NCBI GenBank assembly: GCA_020060465.1
Contig: JAGVAD010000002.1
Coordinates: 1 to 42,788, forward strand
Reading direction: 5' to 3'
Source of the DNA: Anaerolineales bacterium
GTDB taxonomy: Bacteria > Chloroflexota > Anaerolineae > Anaerolineales > UBA4823
Length of the DNA stretch: 42,788 nucleotides
Part shown: positions 1 to 7,530 of the stretch, piece by piece
Position numbering within the stretch: the first letter of the stretch is position 1
Layout of the letters: each line of letters opens with the position of its first letter
Notes under the pieces: generated by a model
The model's database searches: none
Seen by the model: only the letters and a program-made list of their open reading frames with translations
Told to the model about the DNA's origin: nothing
Translations under genes and position numbers: made by a program

Positions 1-179
1 AGTCGTGAAAGCCGCCGAGAAGATCTTATGTTGTCAGAACGACCCTGAATCCAATTTGCACTTCCACGTTTCTAAAAACTTATGAAACACTACTTAGAAA
101 ATTTCCTCAATTTATTTGATTAAAGAAAATAAGTCCGGGGAACTGATGTTAGTGTAAACTATTTTCAAAAGGGTTCACT

Positions 180-473
180 GTGTTTGATTTTCCGCCTGCC
201 CACCGGCGCAAGCTGCGCACCGTCAACGGGCTGGAGCGGGTCAGCGAAGAAGTCAAGCGCCGCACCCGTGTGGTGGGCATCTTTCCCAACGCAGCCGCTT
301 GCCTGCGGCTGGTGAGCGCCATCTTGATGGGGATCGACGAGAACTGGCAGATGAGTCGAGCTCACCTGACTTTCGATGAGGAGAGCCTGTCATCGTGGCA
401 GTCGCCGTCGAGGCTGTGGAATAGTGGGCATGAGCGCAGCGGTGTCCACTTTTCCACAGCCCAGGAACTTTAG
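180..473 (+). pseudogene. IS256-family (mutator type) transposase, C-terminal remnant
   Basis: Only the last part of a transposase is present. Residues 8-65 read like the IS256-family C-terminus: RRKLRTVNGLERVSEEVK followed by RRTRVVGIFP and a hydrophobic LRLVSAILM stretch. The DDE catalytic core, about 300 residues in the full family, is missing. The reading frame opens at a GTG with no ribosome binding site. After about residue 65 the frame runs on into sequence that does not look like transposase. The inverted repeat at 412-461 lies inside this unrelated tail. The remnant is almost certainly inactive and marks an old insertion at the window's left edge. Confidence 0.75.
412..461. repeat. 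16-bp inverted repeat next to the transposase remnant
   Basis: Arms at 412-427 and 446-461 are complementary over 16 bp with a single mismatch, separated by an 18-bp loop. The arms contain TGTGGAA and TTTTCCACA. Paired hairpins of this kind are common in the terminal regions of insertion sequences, so this may be the border of a second, degraded element. No recombinase gene for it is visible. Confidence 0.6.
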
Positions 474-637
474 CAGCTCCTGAAGGTCGCTGGACTGTTT
501 TTACAGAAAAAAGGTTGCACGATCCTCTTCAGCGTCAAGCTGCCGATGACGTCAATGATTTGATGTGTAAAAGCGAGAGTTCAAATTCGCTGCCAGGGAG
601 GTGTTTCTCAATAAACCATCTTTTCAGGCCAATCGCT

Positions 638-1396
638 TCACGGCCCGGGCGGGAACTGAGCCGCGCCATTCACCGTGCCATTTTCCACGTGTGGGATGCC
701 GTGATCTATCAGCACATTGCCATACCAATCCGTCACTCGGAAAGAGTAGGGCCCCACCCCCATACCCGGGTGCGTCTGGATAAAGTAATTGTAATCGCTG
801 CGCGGCACCGTGATCCATTGACCCTGCTCGTTGAGATACTCCAGCTTTGCAATTGGGTTGCGGTGATTGCGGATCTGCACCGCTGTCCACCATTGGTTGC
901 TGCCGTCCTTAAAATGATAAGCGATCGGCCCGTTGATCTCCGGGCTGATCACCTGCCAGGTAATGGGGACTCTTCCTTCCGGCAAATCAGCAATCTGCGC
1001 GAAAGCCTCTCTGCTCAAGTCCAGGTGGCCTGCCCGGCAGCCAGGACACATGTCTACGATACGTACCACAACAGTTCCTTTCGGGCCAGTCACAGTCACG
1101 AACGCCCCGCAATAATCGGACTGGCCAAACTCCACCTCATTTATTGCGGCCACGTTCAAGTCCTGCGGCGATGGATCGAACATGCAAGAGCCTGTTCCAT
1201 CTGCATCATAATAGGTGGCAATACCCTGATGGATCGGATTGGCTGCTGTCCGCGAATAGAGAACCAGCGGCAGCCAAAGTGTTCGATTGTTTGACGATTG
1301 CGCGCCAGCGGGCGAAAAACTGAGCAGCCCGGTGAATATCAGCCACAGGATTGGCCAGACTGACTTTTTAACTATTTCATACTTAACCTGGCTCAT
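638..1396 (-). CDS. Secreted bacterial expansin (EXLX1/YoaJ type)
   Basis: Expansins loosen plant-type cell walls non-hydrolytically by binding cellulose and disrupting polysaccharide contacts. A hydrophobic segment near residues 12-31 looks like a Sec signal peptide. The double-psi beta-barrel domain D1 spans about residues 55-150. It carries HQGIATYYD, the key acid D115 in IVDMCP, and D126 in HLDLS, matching the essential Asp of Bacillus subtilis EXLX1. Domain D2 (about 158-250) keeps the aromatic cellulose-binding surface: W169, W170 and Y202 in DYNYF. Cysteines 71, 96, 117 and 120 could form disulfides. Length 252 aa fits a stand-alone expansin with no carbohydrate-binding module. A weak AGGAG lies about 12 nt before the ATG. 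The gene stands alone, with no cellulase beside it. The family assignment is strong; the natural substrate is inferred. Confidence 0.85.
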   Translation of the reverse strand: MSQVKYEIVKKSVWPILWLIFTGLLSFSPAGAQSSNNRTLWLPLVLYSRTAANPIHQGIATYYDADGTGSCMFDPSPQDLNVAAINEVEFGQSDYCGAFVTVTGPKGTVVVRIVDMCPGCRAGHLDLSREAFAQIADLPEGRVPITWQVISPEINGPIAYHFKDGSNQWWTAVQIRNHRNPIAKLEYLNEQGQWITVPRSDYNYFIQTHPGMGVGPYSFRVTDWYGNVLIDHGIPHVENGTVNGAAQFPPGP

Positions 1397-1545
1397 CCAG
1401 ACCTGTGACTCCTGAAGAGATGTGCTTTATGCTCATTAGGTTAATCTATTACAACTTTGACCAATCCGGCAATCACCCATTAGTCCCAACTGCCGCAAGT
1501 CTTACAAATATGGATAGATTCGAGTCTCATTGGTCTCAACCAGAG

Positions 1546-1551
1546 TAAAAT
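1546..1551 (+). promoter_or_regulatory. Candidate -10 element (TAAAAT) for a leaderless mRNA
   Basis: TAAAAT sits 6 nt upstream of the ATG at 1558, so transcription would start at or next to the start codon. No Shine-Dalgarno sequence is present before this ATG. There is no good -35 at the usual distance, so the call is tentative. Confidence 0.35.
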
Positions 1552-1557
1552 TACCCC

Positions 1558-2685
1558 ATGACATTAGAACTCGATCCTGAACGTCAGGAACAAGCCAAGC
1601 GATATGCTCGCCTTCAACGGAGGCTGATGCTGGTTGACCTGGCTTTCGGCGCCCTTTACCTGCTTGCCTGGTTATTTTCAGGTTGGTCGGAGGCGCTGCG
1701 CGACGCGCTTCAGAGCCGTTTTGATAATGAGTGGTTGATCGTCGCCGCTTATGGGCTGGTCTTTGGTGGCCTTTACGCGCTGCTCAATCTGCCCCTGTCT
1801 TACTACGAAGGCTTTGTGTTGCCACACCGTTTCGGCCTCTCCCATCAAAGCCTGATGGGGTGGATCGGCGACCAGATAAAAACGGCGCTGGTGGGCGGCG
1901 TGCTGGGCTTGTTCTTACTGGAAGTGATCTATCTCATCTTGCGCAACGCCCCGCATACCTGGTGGTTGTGGGCGGCCGGCGTTCTGCTGCTGTTTAACGT
2001 GATCCTGGCGAATTTGGCGCCCGTGCTACTCTTCCCGATCTTTTACAAATTCGAACCCCTTGACGAACAACACGCTGAGCTAAAATCGCGCCTGATGCAA
2101 CTGGCAGAGCAAGCCAACACCCGCGTGCGCGGCGTATATTCTTTCGATATGAGCCGTCGCACCAGCGCCGCCAACGCTGCTTTAGCAGGCCTGGGCAACA
2201 CTCGCCGCATCATCCTGGGGGATACGCTGATCCGGGAATTTACAACGGAAGAGATAGAAACCGTGTTAGCCCATGAATTGGCTCACCATGTGCATCGTGA
2301 TATTCCCTGGGGCATAGCCATCGAAACCGTCATCACCCTGGCAGGTCTTTATCTGGCGTCTCTCGGCCTGGATTGGGGTATTACATATTTCGGATTTGCG
2401 GGAGAGGCGGATGTGGCGGCTCTACCCTTGCTGGGGCTGACCCTGGGAGCATTCGGACTGATAACAATGCCATTGCTCAACGCATACTCGCGCTGGCGGG
2501 AACGCCGCGCCGATGAATATGCGCTGCAAATCACCGGCAACGGAGCAGCTTTTGCCTCTGCCTTCACCCGGCTGGCTAACCAGAACCTGGCTGACGCCGA
2601 CCCGCCTGCCTGGGAGGAGTTTTTATTGTATTCTCATCCTGCGCTGAGTAAACGCATCGCGCTGGCGCAAAGTTATCGTCGCTGA
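1558..2685 (+). CDS. M48-family membrane zinc metalloprotease (Ste24/HtpX-like)
   Basis: A 375-residue integral membrane endopeptidase of the Ste24/M48 type, which cleaves peptides at or near the membrane and in bacteria is usually linked to membrane protein quality control. The zinc motif HELAH is at residues 239-243, with E240 as catalytic base. The third ligand is E320 in RRADEYAL. Several hydrophobic segments (about 25-45, 60-85, 110-160, 255-275, 285-310) give a multi-pass architecture with the active site facing the cytoplasm in known relatives. The TSAANAALAG stretch before the motif is typical of M48. Length fits bacterial Ste24 homologues. The start has no ribosome binding site, but a -10-like box lies 6 nt upstream, suggesting a leaderless transcript. 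Transcription ends at a hairpin shared with the converging PspC gene. Confidence 0.9.
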   Translation: MTLELDPERQEQAKRYARLQRRLMLVDLAFGALYLLAWLFSGWSEALRDALQSRFDNEWLIVAAYGLVFGGLYALLNLPLSYYEGFVLPHRFGLSHQSLMGWIGDQIKTALVGGVLGLFLLEVIYLILRNAPHTWWLWAAGVLLLFNVILANLAPVLLFPIFYKFEPLDEQHAELKSRLMQLAEQANTRVRGVYSFDMSRRTSAANAALAGLGNTRRIILGDTLIREFTTEEIETVLAHELAHHVHRDIPWGIAIETVITLAGLYLASLGLDWGITYFGFAGEADVAALPLLGLTLGAFGLITMPLLNAYSRWRERRADEYALQITGNGAAFASAFTRLANQNLADADPPAWEEFLLYSHPALSKRIALAQSYRR

Positions 2686-2705
2686 AAATCTGGCATCCAA
2701 CGCGA

Positions 2706-2734
2706 AAAGCGCCGTCGGGTTACGCCGGCGCTTT
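2706..2734. terminator. Bidirectional hairpin terminator between the M48 protease and PspC genes
   Basis: Arms AAAGCGCCG (2706-2714) and CGGCGCTTT (2726-2734) form a perfect 9-bp stem with an 11-nt loop. A/T ends on both sides make it usable in both directions. It lies between the convergent genes ending at 2685 and 2752. Confidence 0.7.
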
Positions 2735-2751
2735 GACCTTAGCAGGTAAAT

Positions 2752-2952
2752 TCATGATCGCTCTGGCGGGATCACAATCCAGAGGATAATGTATATCAAC
2801 AACCCCGGAACGCCGCCTGGCAGCAGCGCCAGCAACATCGCCAGGCGAAACCAGATGGGACTGATGCCAAAGAATTCACCCAAACCACCGCACACACCCG
2901 CCAGCACACGATCTTGGCGTGAGCGTCGCAAAGCTTTTCCTGTTTCAGACAT
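2752..2952 (-). CDS. PspC-domain small membrane protein
   Basis: This 66-residue protein is a single PspC domain: a basic start (LRRSRQDR), the signature VLAGVCGGLGEFFGI (about residues 16-30), then two hydrophobic stretches separated by PGGVPG and a closing WIVIPPE. PspC proteins sit in the inner membrane. In Escherichia coli PspC helps signal envelope stress, but stand-alone copies in Gram-positive and Chloroflexota genomes are mostly uncharacterised, so the role here is only inferred as envelope-related. A strong GAGGAGG ribosome binding site precedes the ATG. No other psp genes are adjacent. Convergent with the M48 protease gene. Confidence 0.88.
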   Translation of the reverse strand: MSETGKALRRSRQDRVLAGVCGGLGEFFGISPIWFRLAMLLALLPGGVPGLLIYIILWIVIPPERS

Positions 2953-3024
2953 GATAACCTCCTCGAATCATTGTTCGTTACAATACTATTATTATCTACG
3001 AACCACTCTATAAAAAGTTGCCGA

Positions 3025-3945
3025 TCATCGAGCGATGCAAGACACCGCTCGACCGGCATATTGAGCGGCTAAACGAAAGGTCGTGAGATGAATTTCAACC
3101 ACATCTTCGATCCGTCGAGCATAACCGCCTCCCATCACTATTGCAACCGGCAAACCAGCCTGGCAACATAACTCAAGCACCAATCGGTCGCGTTCCATCA
3201 ATCCAGCTTTACTGATTTTCAAGCGTCCCAACCGATCCTCTTCATAGGGGTCCGCGCCGGCAATATAGATCGCCAGGTCAGCCCGTGACTCACGAAGGGC
3301 ATATTCCACTCCCCAGCGCGCCGCCGCCAAAAACTCTTCGTCGCCGCTCTCGTCTGGCAGTGCGATATCCAAATCGCTCTGCTCTTTATGAAAGGGAAAA
3401 TTCTTCGCCCCATGCACTGAAAAGGTGAACACCGTTGGATCCTGGCGAAAAATGGATGCGGTGCCGTTTCCTTGATGCACATCCAGATCCAAAATGACGA
3501 CCCGTTGAAGACGCCCTTCTGACTGCATCACGCGCACAGCCACAGCCACATCATTGAACACACAATACCCCTCGCCATGATCCGCGTAAGCATGATGTGT
3601 GCCGCCAGCCAGATTTGCAGCAATGCCTTCCACCAGGGCAGCGCGGCAGGCGTTAATGGTGCCTCCGACTGAGAAACGCGAGCGAATGACCAGTTCAGGC
3701 GTCCATGGGAAACCCACACGCCGCTCTTCCTTCTCGCTTAACCTGCCTTCAGTTACCTTTCGCAGATATTCTGGCTCATGAACCAGAAGGAGTTGCTCAT
3801 CCGTTGCCGGATCGGAAGGCAACAACTCAACCCCTGGCAACCGCGCTTCGACCACTCGCTGATGCAGCAAATGATATTTGGGCATCGGAAAACGATGCCC
3901 TTCAGGTAAGGGAACGTGAAGATGATCGGAGTAGAAAATCTTCAT
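3025..3945 (-). CDS. Histone deacetylase-family amidohydrolase (acetoin utilisation/HDAC type)
   Basis: Zinc-dependent deacetylase of the arginase/HDAC fold. Bacterial members remove acetyl groups from lysines, acetylpolyamines or small molecules; which of these applies here cannot be read from the sequence. Visible motifs in order are GGTHHAY (tandem His 117-118, general acid/base), DLDVHQGNGT with metal ligands D155 and H157, and AGADPYEEDRLG with metal ligand D232. MGGGY near the C-terminus fits the active-site Tyr region. The ATG at 3945 begins MKIFYSDH, matching family N-termini. A TTG 21 nt upstream would extend the protein by 7 residues and overlap the gene before it. Only 5 nt separate it from the upstream nitroreductase, so the two are probably cotranscribed. 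Confidence 0.88.
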   Translation of the reverse strand: MKIFYSDHLHVPLPEGHRFPMPKYHLLHQRVVEARLPGVELLPSDPATDEQLLLVHEPEYLRKVTEGRLSEKEERRVGFPWTPELVIRSRFSVGGTINACRAALVEGIAANLAGGTHHAYADHGEGYCVFNDVAVAVRVMQSEGRLQRVVILDLDVHQGNGTASIFRQDPTVFTFSVHGAKNFPFHKEQSDLDIALPDESGDEEFLAAARWGVEYALRESRADLAIYIAGADPYEEDRLGRLKISKAGLMERDRLVLELCCQAGLPVAIVMGGGYARRIEDVVEIHLTTFRLAAQYAGRAVSCIAR

Positions 3946-3950
3946 CAGGC

Positions 3951-4463
3951 TTACCAACGATCCCAATGAACGATTTCTTCGAGCGGCTTGCGCCCACCCT
4001 TCTTCGGCGGGGCGGAAATCTTTTCTTCATCAAGCGGATAACCGAACGACAACGCGATGCGCAAGTGCAAGTCTTCAGGGAAGCCTAAAATTTCCCTCGC
4101 CCGCTCAGGTTGATAAATCGAAGCCAGACATGAACCGATACCCAACTCCCAGGCTGCTAACTGCATATATGCCGCTGCCTGCCCCAGGTCGAACATCGTC
4201 TGGAATTTTTCCTTTGGGTCTGGCGAGATCAACGCTACGCCTAACGCCGCCCCAGCCAAATGCCCAGCCCATTCTCCGCACTCTGAGAGTTGCCTCAAGA
4301 TTGCTTTGTCGCGGATGGCAATGAAATACCACGGCTGGGTATTTTTGGATGACTGCGCCCGCCGCCCAGCGTTAAGGATCGTTCTCACTGCCTCATCGGG
4401 TAATGGTTTATCTTGAAATTGGCGTACCGCACGCTTGGCGCGGATGGCTTCCGACACGTTCAC
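3951..4463 (-). CDS. Nitroreductase-family FMN oxidoreductase
   Basis: Flavin-dependent NAD(P)H oxidoreductase of the nitroreductase superfamily, normally an FMN homodimer. The N-terminal VSEAIRAKRAVRQF followed by RRAQSSKNTQPWYF is the classic FMN-binding pattern, and DLGQAAAYMQLAAWELGIG is the conserved central helix. GFPEDLHLRIALSFGYP near the C-terminus also matches. The GTG at 4463 is preferred because GGAGG lies 8 nt upstream and the protein then begins like other family members. In-frame ATGs at 4478 and 4514 lack a well-placed ribosome binding site. The substrate is unknown. Followed at 5 nt by the HDAC-family gene. Confidence 0.87.
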   Translation of the reverse strand: MNVSEAIRAKRAVRQFQDKPLPDEAVRTILNAGRRAQSSKNTQPWYFIAIRDKAILRQLSECGEWAGHLAGAALGVALISPDPKEKFQTMFDLGQAAAYMQLAAWELGIGSCLASIYQPERAREILGFPEDLHLRIALSFGYPLDEEKISAPPKKGGRKPLEEIVHWDRW

Positions 4464-4567
4464 CTTCTCTTCCTCCATTTTTCCTGCATCCGATGAACTC
4501 AACACCTGGTGCATATTTTACCTTCTTTACCCGAATGAAATGTGTATCGAATTGGAAACCAAAAGGT

Positions 4568-4573
4568 TATAAT
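4568..4573 (+). promoter_or_regulatory. Candidate -10 (TATAAT) before the hybrid kinase gene
   Basis: A consensus TATAAT lies 34 nt upstream of the ATG at 4608 in the divergent gap between the nitroreductase and kinase genes. No matching -35 is seen at 16-18 bp. If real, the GTG at 4542 could not serve as the kinase start. Confidence 0.35.
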
Positions 4574-4607
4574 CATCAAAATCCGCTACTCAAGGCGCTT
4601 CTTAACC

Positions 4608-7529
4608 ATGTTTTTTGCCAAAGGCCCATTGACTCGCCTCATCTTAATCAGTTTTGCCGCGTTGGCGCTCATCATCGCGCTATTGTCGTTTTCTTCGGTG
4701 TGGGCAATAAAGCAAATTGAGCAATCGCAGGCGCGGGCAAATGCCCGGTTCGAACTCGCTTCTTTGAGCGCCCGCATCCGCTCCGAATCTCTGGCGCTCA
4801 CCAGCCTGGTGCAACGCTATATCACCCAGCCCGATCAGCGTCTGACCCTCGGGCAGCGAATTACGGAACAAGGCGCGTTTTTAGATCAACTTGTCCATCA
4901 AGCCATCTCTAAAGCCTACGACCAAAATGCTGATGAGAGGGACCGCATCGAAATCATTCATGATGATTTGATTGCTTTCAACGCCCAGGCGAATCGCATC
5001 TTGAATAATCTGAACACGGGAGAACTGCCCAACGCAGCCATCGCACAGGAGTTAAATCTCCTGGTGAAAGATTATCAAACGCCGCTGTTGAACGAATTGC
5101 GAGATTTCGAAGAATTGAGCGCCCGTCGCGCTCAGGAAACTGGAGCGCAAACACAACGCCGCATTCAGGCAATTGTTAACGCCCTGGTAGGCATCGTCTT
5201 GGGGATTTTAATCGCGACCACGCTGATGATGAGATGGATCATACAAGGATTCGCTGCGCCTCTGGCTTCTTTGCAGACAGGCGTCGAGCAAATTGCCCAA
5301 GGGCGGTTGGATCAACCAGTGCGCATACACGCGGATGACGAATTGGGCAGCCTGGCGAAAATGCTGAACCGCATGTCTGCGGAACTCAAAGAATCACGCC
5401 AACAACTCGAAGATTATGCATTCAACCTGGAATGTCAGGTGGCAGAACGCACCTACGAAGCTGAGCAGCGCGCAGAACAGGCAGCTCAGCTCTCAGAGAT
5501 TGTCCAAAAACGCGCCGCTGAGTTAGAGCGCCTTGCCGCTCAAGCTCAGGCAGCGGCGCAGATTTCGCAGGCAGCCAGCTCAACCCTCGACCTGGAAGAA
5601 CTTCTTCAGCTCAGCGCCAACCTGATGCGCGAAGAATTTGATCTTTACTATGTGGGCATCTTTTTGGTGGACGAATCGGGCAAGTCGGCAATCCTGAGAG
5701 CCGCCGCCGGAGAAGCAAGCCAGTCCCTCCTGGCTGGTAAGCAAAAACTCTCCCTGGATGAAAAATCCATGGTGGCCTGGAGCATTCGCAACGCAAAGCC
5801 GCGTCTGGCGCCAGATGTGGAGCAAGAGAATATCCGCTTATCCAATCCTTTGTTGCCCGATACTGGCTCGGAACTCACGCTCCCGCTCATCGCGCGCAGT
5901 GAAGTGATCGGCGCGATGACCATACAAAGCGACACGAAAAATGCTTTTTCTCCAGCAGAAATTACGATCCTGCAAACCGTTGCTGGACAGGTAGCAAACG
6001 CCATCAGCAACGCCAGACTTTATAACGAGGTGCAACGCGAAAAACAAGCTGCCGAAACTGCCAATCGCGCCAAGTCGGTCTTTCTGGCGAACATGAGCCA
6101 TGAGATCCGCACCCCTTTAAATGCCATTCTGGGGTTCACTGAGGTGTTGCAGTATGATCATAATTTAACCAACGAACAGCGCGAACACATTTCGATTATC
6201 CATCGCAGCAGCGAATCGCTATTGACTCTCATCAATAATCTCCTCGATCTTTCCAAAATCGAGGCCAACCGTATGACTTTAACCGAACAGGTTTTCAACC
6301 TGCATTCATTGCTGAAAGGCATTGAAGACCTGTTTCGCTTGCGAGCGATTGAAAAAGGTTTGAATTTTGTCCATGAATATTCAAACGACCTGCCAGGTTA
6401 TCTCTATGGCGACGAGACCAAATTACGTCAAGTGTTAATCAATTTGCTGGGAAATGCATTTAAATTCACTGAGAAAGGTCGGATTATCTTACAAGCGCGC
6501 CTAGCTTCTGAAGAAGAGAAGAAGACCTTATCGCCTCCGACCCACGCCTCGCCTGTGCAATTGTATTTTGCTGTCGTTGATACTGGCGCAGGCATAAAGC
6601 CGGACGATTTGGAGCGGATTTTCGAACCTTTTTCACAAACTCACAGCGGGAGACAGGCTCAACCAGGAACAGGGCTGGGATTGGCGATCAGCCGTCAATT
6701 TGTTAGGTTGATGGGTGGAGATCTGGCTGTCGAAAGCGTTCCTGGAGGAGGTAGCAAATTTTCCTTCGTTGTTCAATTCGGGCTGAGTCAGCAGATCGAA
6801 AATCATGCGGAGGCGGACCTGGCACAGTTGCCCCAACTGGCTGCTGGGCAGCAAGATCTACGCCTTTTAGTCGTGGATGATCAGCCTGAAAGCCGACAAT
6901 GGCTGGTCTGGCTGCTGACGATGATGGGTTTTGAAGTCCGTCAGGCAGCCAGTGGAGCGGAGGCTCTCCAAATATGGCAGTATTGGCGTCCGCGCTTAAT
7001 TTTCATGGATACACACGTACCCTCTTTGGAAGGCTACAACGCTGCTCTGCAAATTAAGGCAACGCCCGAAGGAAAATCTGTTCCGATTATTGCGTTGACC
7101 ACCAGCGCCTTCGAAGGCGGTCGAAATGAAATACTATCCATTGGATGCGACGATTTTTTATGCAAACCTGTGCGCGTCGTAGAACTAACTAACATACTTG
7201 CAAAGCACGTACAAGCGAATTTTATTGTAGAATCAATAAAAGAAACAATATCGCAGGATCATCTTGAAGAGCCAAATATTCCAAAGGATCCGGCTTCCTG
7301 GGAATCGTTGCCGGCTGGGTGGGTAGAGCAAATGCGTCAGGCAGTGACCGTGGCTGATTTTGAACACATCTTTGATTTGATTAATCAGATACGCCCATTT
7401 CAAGAGGATCTGGCAAAACAAATATTATATTTCGCTCAAAAATATGACGTACGCGGATTATCCGCCATCCTGCCGCAGCGAGAAGATAATTCGGACATTC
7501 ACACAGAAAACAACAAACAATCGGAATGA
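4608..7529 (+). CDS. Hybrid sensor histidine kinase (sensor-HAMP-GAF-HisKA-HATPase-REC)
   Basis: Membrane-bound two-component sensor of 973 aa. TM1 is at about 8-33, followed by an extracytoplasmic helical sensor of about 150 residues, TM2 (about 188-211) and HAMP (about 213-266). A coiled coil and a GAF domain (about 325-470) follow. The dimerisation domain carries the phospho-acceptor H498 in MSHEIRTPLNAIL. The ATPase domain has N616, DTGAGI and GTGLGLAISRQF. A C-terminal receiver starts at LLVVDD, with phospho-acceptor D801 in FMDTHVP and lysine in CKPV. The last ~90 residues look helical, like tails of BarA-type kinases. The ATG at 4608 is chosen; a GTG at 4542 would add 22 residues. One base separates the stop from the cyclase gene, so the pair is an operon and probably one pathway. 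The signal sensed is unknown. Confidence 0.9.
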   Translation: MFFAKGPLTRLILISFAALALIIALLSFSSVWAIKQIEQSQARANARFELASLSARIRSESLALTSLVQRYITQPDQRLTLGQRITEQGAFLDQLVHQAISKAYDQNADERDRIEIIHDDLIAFNAQANRILNNLNTGELPNAAIAQELNLLVKDYQTPLLNELRDFEELSARRAQETGAQTQRRIQAIVNALVGIVLGILIATTLMMRWIIQGFAAPLASLQTGVEQIAQGRLDQPVRIHADDELGSLAKMLNRMSAELKESRQQLEDYAFNLECQVAERTYEAEQRAEQAAQLSEIVQKRAAELERLAAQAQAAAQISQAASSTLDLEELLQLSANLMREEFDLYYVGIFLVDESGKSAILRAAAGEASQSLLAGKQKLSLDEKSMVAWSIRNAKPRLAPDVEQENIRLSNPLLPDTGSELTLPLIARSEVIGAMTIQSDTKNAFSPAEITILQTVAGQVANAISNARLYNEVQREKQAAETANRAKSVFLANMSHEIRTPLNAILGFTEVLQYDHNLTNEQREHISIIHRSSESLLTLINNLLDLSKIEANRMTLTEQVFNLHSLLKGIEDLFRLRAIEKGLNFVHEYSNDLPGYLYGDETKLRQVLINLLGNAFKFTEKGRIILQARLASEEEKKTLSPPTHASPVQLYFAVVDTGAGIKPDDLERIFEPFSQTHSGRQAQPGTGLGLAISRQFVRLMGGDLAVESVPGGGSKFSFVVQFGLSQQIENHAEADLAQLPQLAAGQQDLRLLVVDDQPESRQWLVWLLTMMGFEVRQAASGAEALQIWQYWRPRLIFMDTHVPSLEGYNAALQIKATPEGKSVPIIALTTSAFEGGRNEILSIGCDDFLCKPVRVVELTNILAKHVQANFIVESIKETISQDHLEEPNIPKDPASWESLPAGWVEQMRQAVTVADFEHIFDLINQIRPFQEDLAKQILYFAQKYDVRGLSAILPQREDNSDIHTENNKQSE

Positions 7530-7530
7530 A

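Noticed and set aside
1-179. End of an upstream gene at the left edge
   Set aside because: One frame is open for about 27 codons to a stop near 85, but it is too short to recognise or support.
446-461. DnaA box or replication origin
   Set aside because: Only one 9-mer fits the consensus. No cluster, no AT-rich unwinding region and no dnaA/dnaN nearby; it is part of an inverted repeat.
515-1294. A 259-codon open frame on the plus strand
   Set aside because: It is opposite the expansin gene, whose domains and key residues are clear; the translated product resembles nothing.
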